Shown: positions 60,812-64,000 of the stretch, piece by piece
Layout of the letters: the number at the start of each line of letters is the position of its first letter
Position numbering within the stretch: the first letter of the stretch is position 1
Assembly (NCBI RefSeq): GCF_001046895.1
Contig: NZ_CAQI01000029.1
Location: 124,001 to 188,000 of the forward strand
DNA from: Pseudarthrobacter siccitolerans
Lineage (GTDB): Bacteria; Actinomycetota; Actinomycetes; Actinomycetales; Micrococcaceae
Length of the DNA stretch: 64,000 nt
Direction of reading: 5' to 3'
The notes under the pieces: model-generated
Told to the model about the DNA's origin: nothing
The model's database searches: none
Seen by the model: the letters and a program-made list of their open reading frames with translations, nothing else
Program-made: the position numbers and the translations under genes

Positions 60812-62140
60812 ATGAAGAAAATCAGCAAGCTCAGTGTTTTCGGCTACGGCGCGGGCGACGCCGCCAACAGCATGATCATCAGTACCGGGAACATGTTCCT
60901 GCTTGTCTATTACACGGACGTCGCGGGGATCGGGGCAGCAGCCGCAGGAACACTGCTACTGGTGGCACGGATCTTCAACGCCTTCACGGACATCGCCGCC
61001 GGCCGGATTGTGGACCGAGTCCACAGCAGGCGCTGGGGAAAGTTCCGGCCGTTCCTGATGTTCGGCTTCATTCCCCTGCTGCTGAGTGTGGCCGTGTTCC
61101 ACGTTCCGGACGCGGACCCGGCACTGAAACTCCTCTACGCCTACTGCACCTACGGCCTGGTCTGCGTCGCCTACAGTATGGTCAACGTGCCCTACGGCTG
61201 CCTGGTGGGAGCCATGACCCAGGACGCCAGGGACCGCGCCCGGCTGGGCGGGGCCAGGACCATCGGCGGCCTGTCAGTGGGCGCCACCCTGGGCTTCTTC
61301 ATCGCACCGCTCCTCGGGGCCGGGCACGACATGCAGCAGATTTTCACCTGGCTCACCCTGGCCTTCGCCGTTGTTGGCTCCGGGCTGTACGTCCTGACCG
61401 GCGCCGTCTGCGTAGAACGGGTTGCCGGCAGCGTCCCCAAAGTGACCCTCGGCCAAAGCATTGCCGCATTGAAGGCCAATTCGCCGCTGGTGGTCCTGTG
61501 CCTCAGCTCCATACTTTTTGTTACCGGCACATCAGCCACGGGTGCCGCCCAGTTCTTCTACCTCCGTGACGTGCTGTCCCGGGTGGACCTGTTTCCGGTG
61601 ATGGCAGGCGCCCAGGTGCTCATCACCCTCACCCTGGCCGTGCTGCTGCCGCGGCCGGTGGCGCGCTGGGGCAAGCGTGCCGTCTACAGCGCCGGCGGGG
61701 CCCTGGGGGTAGTGGGCGGCGTACTGGTGTTCCTGGCGCCTGCGGACGCGCCATGGCTCGGCCTGGCGGGCCTCGTGCTGGGGCTCCTGGCATCTGCCTC
61801 GGTCAGCATCCTCACCTGGGCGCTGATCGCAGACACCGTGGAATACGGGGAGTGGAAAACCGGCGTCCGGGTCCAGGGCATCAACTACGCGCTCCTGGCC
61901 GCCACGCGGAAGCTGGGCATGGGGTTCGGCGGCGGGCTGGTGGCCTTCTCACTGGCCTGGGGCGGCTATGTTTCGGGCACGGCGGAGCAGTCCGATGCGG
62001 CAACGCTCGCCATCCGGGCCGCGGCGGGACTGCTGCCCGGGGCCCTGGTGCTGGCCGCCGTCGGCATTATGTACTGGTACCGCCTGACGGACCAGAAGCA
62101 TGCGGAGCTGGTGGCCTCCCTCTCCCGTGACGCCACGTAA
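60812..62140 (+). CDS. GPH-family sugar:cation symporter
   Basis: 442 residues, twelve predicted helices, melibiose-carrier type. N-terminal FGYGAGDAANSMIISTGNMF, helix II acidic residues in VARIFNAFTDIAAGRIVDRV, cytoplasmic loop SRRWGKFRPFLMFG, and second-half DTVEYGEWKTGVRVQGINYA, all hallmarks of the GPH family. AAGGAAG before ATG 60812 supports the start. Probably imports a rhamnose-derived or uronate sugar; a rhamnose permease would otherwise be missing from the module. An own operator precedes it. Confidence 0.9.
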   Translation: MKKISKLSVFGYGAGDAANSMIISTGNMFLLVYYTDVAGIGAAAAGTLLLVARIFNAFTDIAAGRIVDRVHSRRWGKFRPFLMFGFIPLLLSVAVFHVPDADPALKLLYAYCTYGLVCVAYSMVNVPYGCLVGAMTQDARDRARLGGARTIGGLSVGATLGFFIAPLLGAGHDMQQIFTWLTLAFAVVGSGLYVLTGAVCVERVAGSVPKVTLGQSIAALKANSPLVVLCLSSILFVTGTSATGAAQFFYLRDVLSRVDLFPVMAGAQVLITLTLAVLLPRPVARWGKRAVYSAGGALGVVGGVLVFLAPADAPWLGLAGLVLGLLASASVSILTWALIADTVEYGEWKTGVRVQGINYALLAATRKLGMGFGGGLVAFSLAWGGYVSGTAEQSDAATLAIRAAAGLLPGALVLAAVGIMYWYRLTDQKHAELVASLSRDAT

Positions 62141-62182
62141 CACTTTTGCAGGGTTGGCGGTTTGCCGGTTATGGTTCATGGC

Positions 62183-62242
62183 ATGACAAACCGTTGGTAT
62201 GCGTATTTTTCGTTGGCTCTGGAGGGGCCCGCGTCTAGCTGA
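62183..62242 (+). CDS. Aromatic-residue leader peptide before DAHP synthase
   Basis: A 19-codon frame MTNRWYAYFSLALEGPASS with Trp, Tyr, Tyr and Phe close together (WYAYF), placed 115 bases before the DAHP synthase gene. That composition and position are what a ribosome-mediated attenuator sensing aromatic amino acids needs. An in-frame ATG 12 bases upstream would add MVHG. An attenuator of this sort was, as I recall, reported before aroF in Corynebacterium glutamicum. Confidence 0.75.
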   Translation: MTNRWYAYFSLALEGPASS

Positions 62243-62295
62243 CACGCATCCAACTTTCCTTCAGAGCCAACAGGGCAGAGATTATTCTCTGCCCT
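62212..62295 (+). promoter_or_regulatory. Attenuator-like hairpins before DAHP synthase
   Basis: Hairpin 1: GTTGGCTCTG (62212-62221), inside the leader frame, pairs with CAGAGCCAAC (62262-62271), extendable to 14 pairs. Hairpin 2: AGGGCAGAGA (62272-62281) pairs with TCTCTGCCCT (62286-62295), loop TTAT, followed by TTCGCC. The first arm would be hidden by a ribosome stalled on WYAYF. I did not find a convincing competing antiterminator pairing by eye. Confidence 0.65.
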
Positions 62296-62356
62296 TCGCC
62301 GTTTCTCCGGCGGGTTCTGAACTGGGCCCGCTTCCCATCTGGAACAGGACCCGCAC

Positions 62357-63514
62357 ATGAGCACCGCAACAGCCCCCGCCCCTACCGCCACCGGCAACTC
62401 CCGCAGCGAAGCACCGGCGAAATCCACGTCCAACCTGCGCGTCAGTGAATTCACCGCGCTGCCCACTCCGCAGGAACTCATCGCGGACCTGCCGCTGGCA
62501 GCTGAGGCGGCAGACGTCGTCGAACGCGGACGCGATGAGGTCCGCGCCATCATGGACGGCGTGGACGACCGCCTGCTGGTCATCGTGGGGCCCTGCTCCA
62601 TCCACGATCCCAAGGCCGGGCTGGAATACGCCCGCCGGCTGGTCAGCCAGGCCGAAAAGCACAAGGAAGACCTGCTGATCGTGATGCGGACCTACTTCGA
62701 GAAGCCCCGCACCACCGTGGGCTGGAAGGGCCTGATCAACGATCCGCGGCTGGACGGCAGCCATGACATGGTCACCGGCCTGCGCACCGCGCGGCACTTC
62801 CTGCAGCAGGTCACGGCGCTGGGCCTGCCCACGGCCACCGAGTTCCTTGAGCCGATCAGCCCGCAGTACATGGCGGACCTGATCTCCTGGGGCGCCATCG
62901 GGGCACGCACCACAGAAAGCCAGATCCACCGGCAGCTGGCCTCCGGTCTGTCCATGCCCATCGGATTCAAGAACGGGACCGACGGCGACCTCCAGGTGGC
63001 CATCGACGCCTGCGGTGCCGCCGCGGCAGCCCAGGCCTTCCTCGGCATCGACGGCGACGGCCGCGCAGCGCTGGTGGCCACGGCCGGAAACCCGGACACC
63101 CACGTCATCCTGCGGGGCGGCCGCAAGGGCCCCAACTACTCCGCTGCCGACGTCGAGGCGGCTTCGGCCAAACTCGCCGGCAAGCAGCTGAACCCGCGCC
63201 TCATCGTGGACGCCAGCCACGCCAACAGTGGCAAGAGCCACCACCGCCAGGCCGAAGTGGCACTGGAAATCGGTGCCCAGTTGGAGGATGGCGGTTCCTC
63301 CGCCAGCGCCATCGCCGGCGTCATGCTGGAAAGCTTCCTGGTAGGCGGAGCGCAGAACCTCGATGTCGCCGAGCATGCTGCCGGCCGGTCGGAGCTGGTG
63401 TACGGCCAGAGCGTAACGGACGCCTGCATGGAATGGGATGTCTCGGTGGCCGTGCTGGACCAGCTCGCGGCCTCGGCCCGCAAGCGCCGCGCAGCTGATC
63501 GCGGAGTTAATTAG
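62357..63514 (+). CDS. 3-deoxy-7-phosphoheptulonate (DAHP) synthase, class I
   Basis: First step of the shikimate pathway: condenses erythrose-4-phosphate and phosphoenolpyruvate; cytoplasmic, metal-dependent. 385 residues, E. coli AroF/G/H type: IVGPCSIHDPKAGLEYARRL, MRTYFEKPRTTVGWKGLIND, GARTTESQIHRQLASGLSMP, FKNGTDGDLQVAIDA and DASHANSGKSHHRQ. An N-terminal tail of about 25 Ala/Thr-rich residues is extra. Regulation by the preceding leader peptide is likely. Which of aroF, aroG or aroH it equals cannot be told. Confidence 0.95.
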   Translation: MSTATAPAPTATGNSRSEAPAKSTSNLRVSEFTALPTPQELIADLPLAAEAADVVERGRDEVRAIMDGVDDRLLVIVGPCSIHDPKAGLEYARRLVSQAEKHKEDLLIVMRTYFEKPRTTVGWKGLINDPRLDGSHDMVTGLRTARHFLQQVTALGLPTATEFLEPISPQYMADLISWGAIGARTTESQIHRQLASGLSMPIGFKNGTDGDLQVAIDACGAAAAAQAFLGIDGDGRAALVATAGNPDTHVILRGGRKGPNYSAADVEAASAKLAGKQLNPRLIVDASHANSGKSHHRQAEVALEIGAQLEDGGSSASAIAGVMLESFLVGGAQNLDVAEHAAGRSELVYGQSVTDACMEWDVSVAVLDQLAASARKRRAADRGVN

Positions 63515-63561
63515 GAAGCGAAATAGGGGAGCGCACTACTTTCACATTGGCCACAGGAACA

Positions 63562-63576
63562 TCTAGAGTATCTAGA
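63562..63576. promoter_or_regulatory. TCTAGA-GTA-TCTAGA palindrome upstream of HTH gene
   Basis: TCTAGAGTATCTAGA lies in the 154-base gap between DAHP synthase and the HTH gene. TAGAGT in it could serve as a -10 element with TTTCAC (63540-63545) as -35 at 18-base spacing. It may be a promoter, an operator or both. Confidence 0.45.
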
Positions 63577-63668
63577 AGGTGGTTGGTGGATGGCTCAGCA
63601 TCGGAACACCGCATTGGCATGTACCTGGGGTCACTGTTGTCCATCCGTCAGCAAAGGAAAATAGGGAA

Positions 63669-63881
63669 ATGTCGGCAGAACAGAACTTCTCCAACGCGAA
63701 GTTCCTGACCGTGGCTGAAGTAGCCCAGGTCATGCGCGTCTCCAAAATGACCGTCTACCGGCTGGTCCACGCCGGCGAGATGCCCGCGGTGCGGTTCGGC
63801 CGCTCCTACCGGGTTCCTGAGAACGCCGTGGAGCAGTACCTCAAGGGTGCTGTGGTGGACGGCCACACCGAAACCGCCTGA
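63669..63881 (+). CDS. Excisionase-type (HTH_17) small DNA-binding protein
   Basis: 70 residues. KFLTVAEVAQVMRVSKMTVY followed by RLVHAGEMPAVRFGRSYRVP is a MerR-like winged HTH of the excisionase family. It closely resembles the mycobacterial protein encoded beside proC (Rv0500A as I recall), which lies next to a small ribosomal protein gene. AAAGGAAAATAGGGAA precedes ATG 63669; a longer in-frame reading from 63579 lacks homology. The last 119 bases of the window show no gene; by synteny a small ribosomal protein gene would be expected after it. Confidence 0.88.
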   Translation: MSAEQNFSNAKFLTVAEVAQVMRVSKMTVYRLVHAGEMPAVRFGRSYRVPENAVEQYLKGAVVDGHTETA

Positions 63882-64000
63882 CGCGGTTACGCCGCAAACC
63901 TCCGTTTCGGCCGGTCGGAGCCATTCGGTCAGAAGCCGCCCCGGATAGGCGGTACCCTGTTAAGGAACGTTTTACGTCATTGTAAGAATCTGTCAGTTGT

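Overview
The window is high-GC actinobacterial DNA. Gene content and order (topA, SseB-like, ppx, proC, ktrA/ktrB, acuC, DAHP synthase, excisionase-type HTH), protein style, GTG/TTG starts and the large DUF222-HNH gene all fit a soil member of the Micrococcaceae, most likely Arthrobacter or Pseudarthrobacter. This assignment is by recognition only; no database search was run.

Layout. 1-8.7 kb is core chromosome: the 3' part of topA, an SseB-like gene, ppx/gppA, proC, a Ktr-type K+ uptake pair on the minus strand, an AcuC-like deacetylase and an ArsR-type regulator. 8.7-10.9 kb is an L-lactate module (lldD with a divergent FadR-type GntR regulator and two operator palindromes between them). 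11-18.3 kb holds a LacI regulator diverging from a five-gene operon that reads as an oxidative uronate/aldarate pathway ending in 2-oxoglutarate. 18.5-28.2 kb has a minus-strand operon (solute-binding protein, esterase-like hydrolase, Gfo/Idh-DUF6807 fusion, degenerate M24 protein) opposite a permease pair and a second, paralogous binding protein. 28.4-30.8 kb is a DUF222-HNH gene. 30.9-48.9 kb contains GH42 beta-galactosidase, an ABC importer, a YesL-like protein, an MFS exporter, GH78 alpha-L-rhamnosidase with a Gfo/Idh gene, and a YesL/LplABC/acetylesterase/DUF1961 cluster that strongly recalls Bacillus rhamnogalacturonan (yes/yte) loci. 48.9-50.4 kb has three small unrelated genes. 50.4-62.1 kb is a complete L-rhamnose module: LacI repressor, mutarotase, isomerase, fused aldolase/lactaldehyde dehydrogenase, kinase, LutABC lactate oxidation, a CE7-type acetyl esterase and a GPH-type sugar transporter. 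62.2-64 kb returns to core genes: an aromatic-residue leader peptide with attenuator-like structure, DAHP synthase and a short HTH protein.

How the parts fit. Rhamnogalacturonan I has a backbone of alternating galacturonate and rhamnose with galactan side chains and acetyl groups. The window encodes predicted functions for each component: GH78 (rhamnose), GH42 (galactose), acetylesterases, oligosaccharide importers, rhamnose-to-pyruvate and uronate-to-2-oxoglutarate pathways. No rhamnogalacturonan lyase and no ABC ATPase are present, so depolymerisation and ATP supply must be encoded elsewhere. Two operator families tie the region together: AGAAAACGCTTTCT-like sites (beside the LacI gene at 11 kb) and TGWWACGATTCAAA-like sites (beside the LacI gene at 50 kb). 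Both types occur together at the 33 kb and 43 kb promoters.

Three unlike palindromic repeat types sit between convergent genes: a 20-bp-arm element present twice with compensatory base changes, a 32-bp-period array of seven copies arranged head to head, and a separate 15-bp-arm palindrome. In mycobacteria, as I recall, ppx, proC and the excisionase-type HTH gene lie close together; here about 59 kb of mostly catabolic genes separates proC from that HTH gene, which marks the region as accessory.
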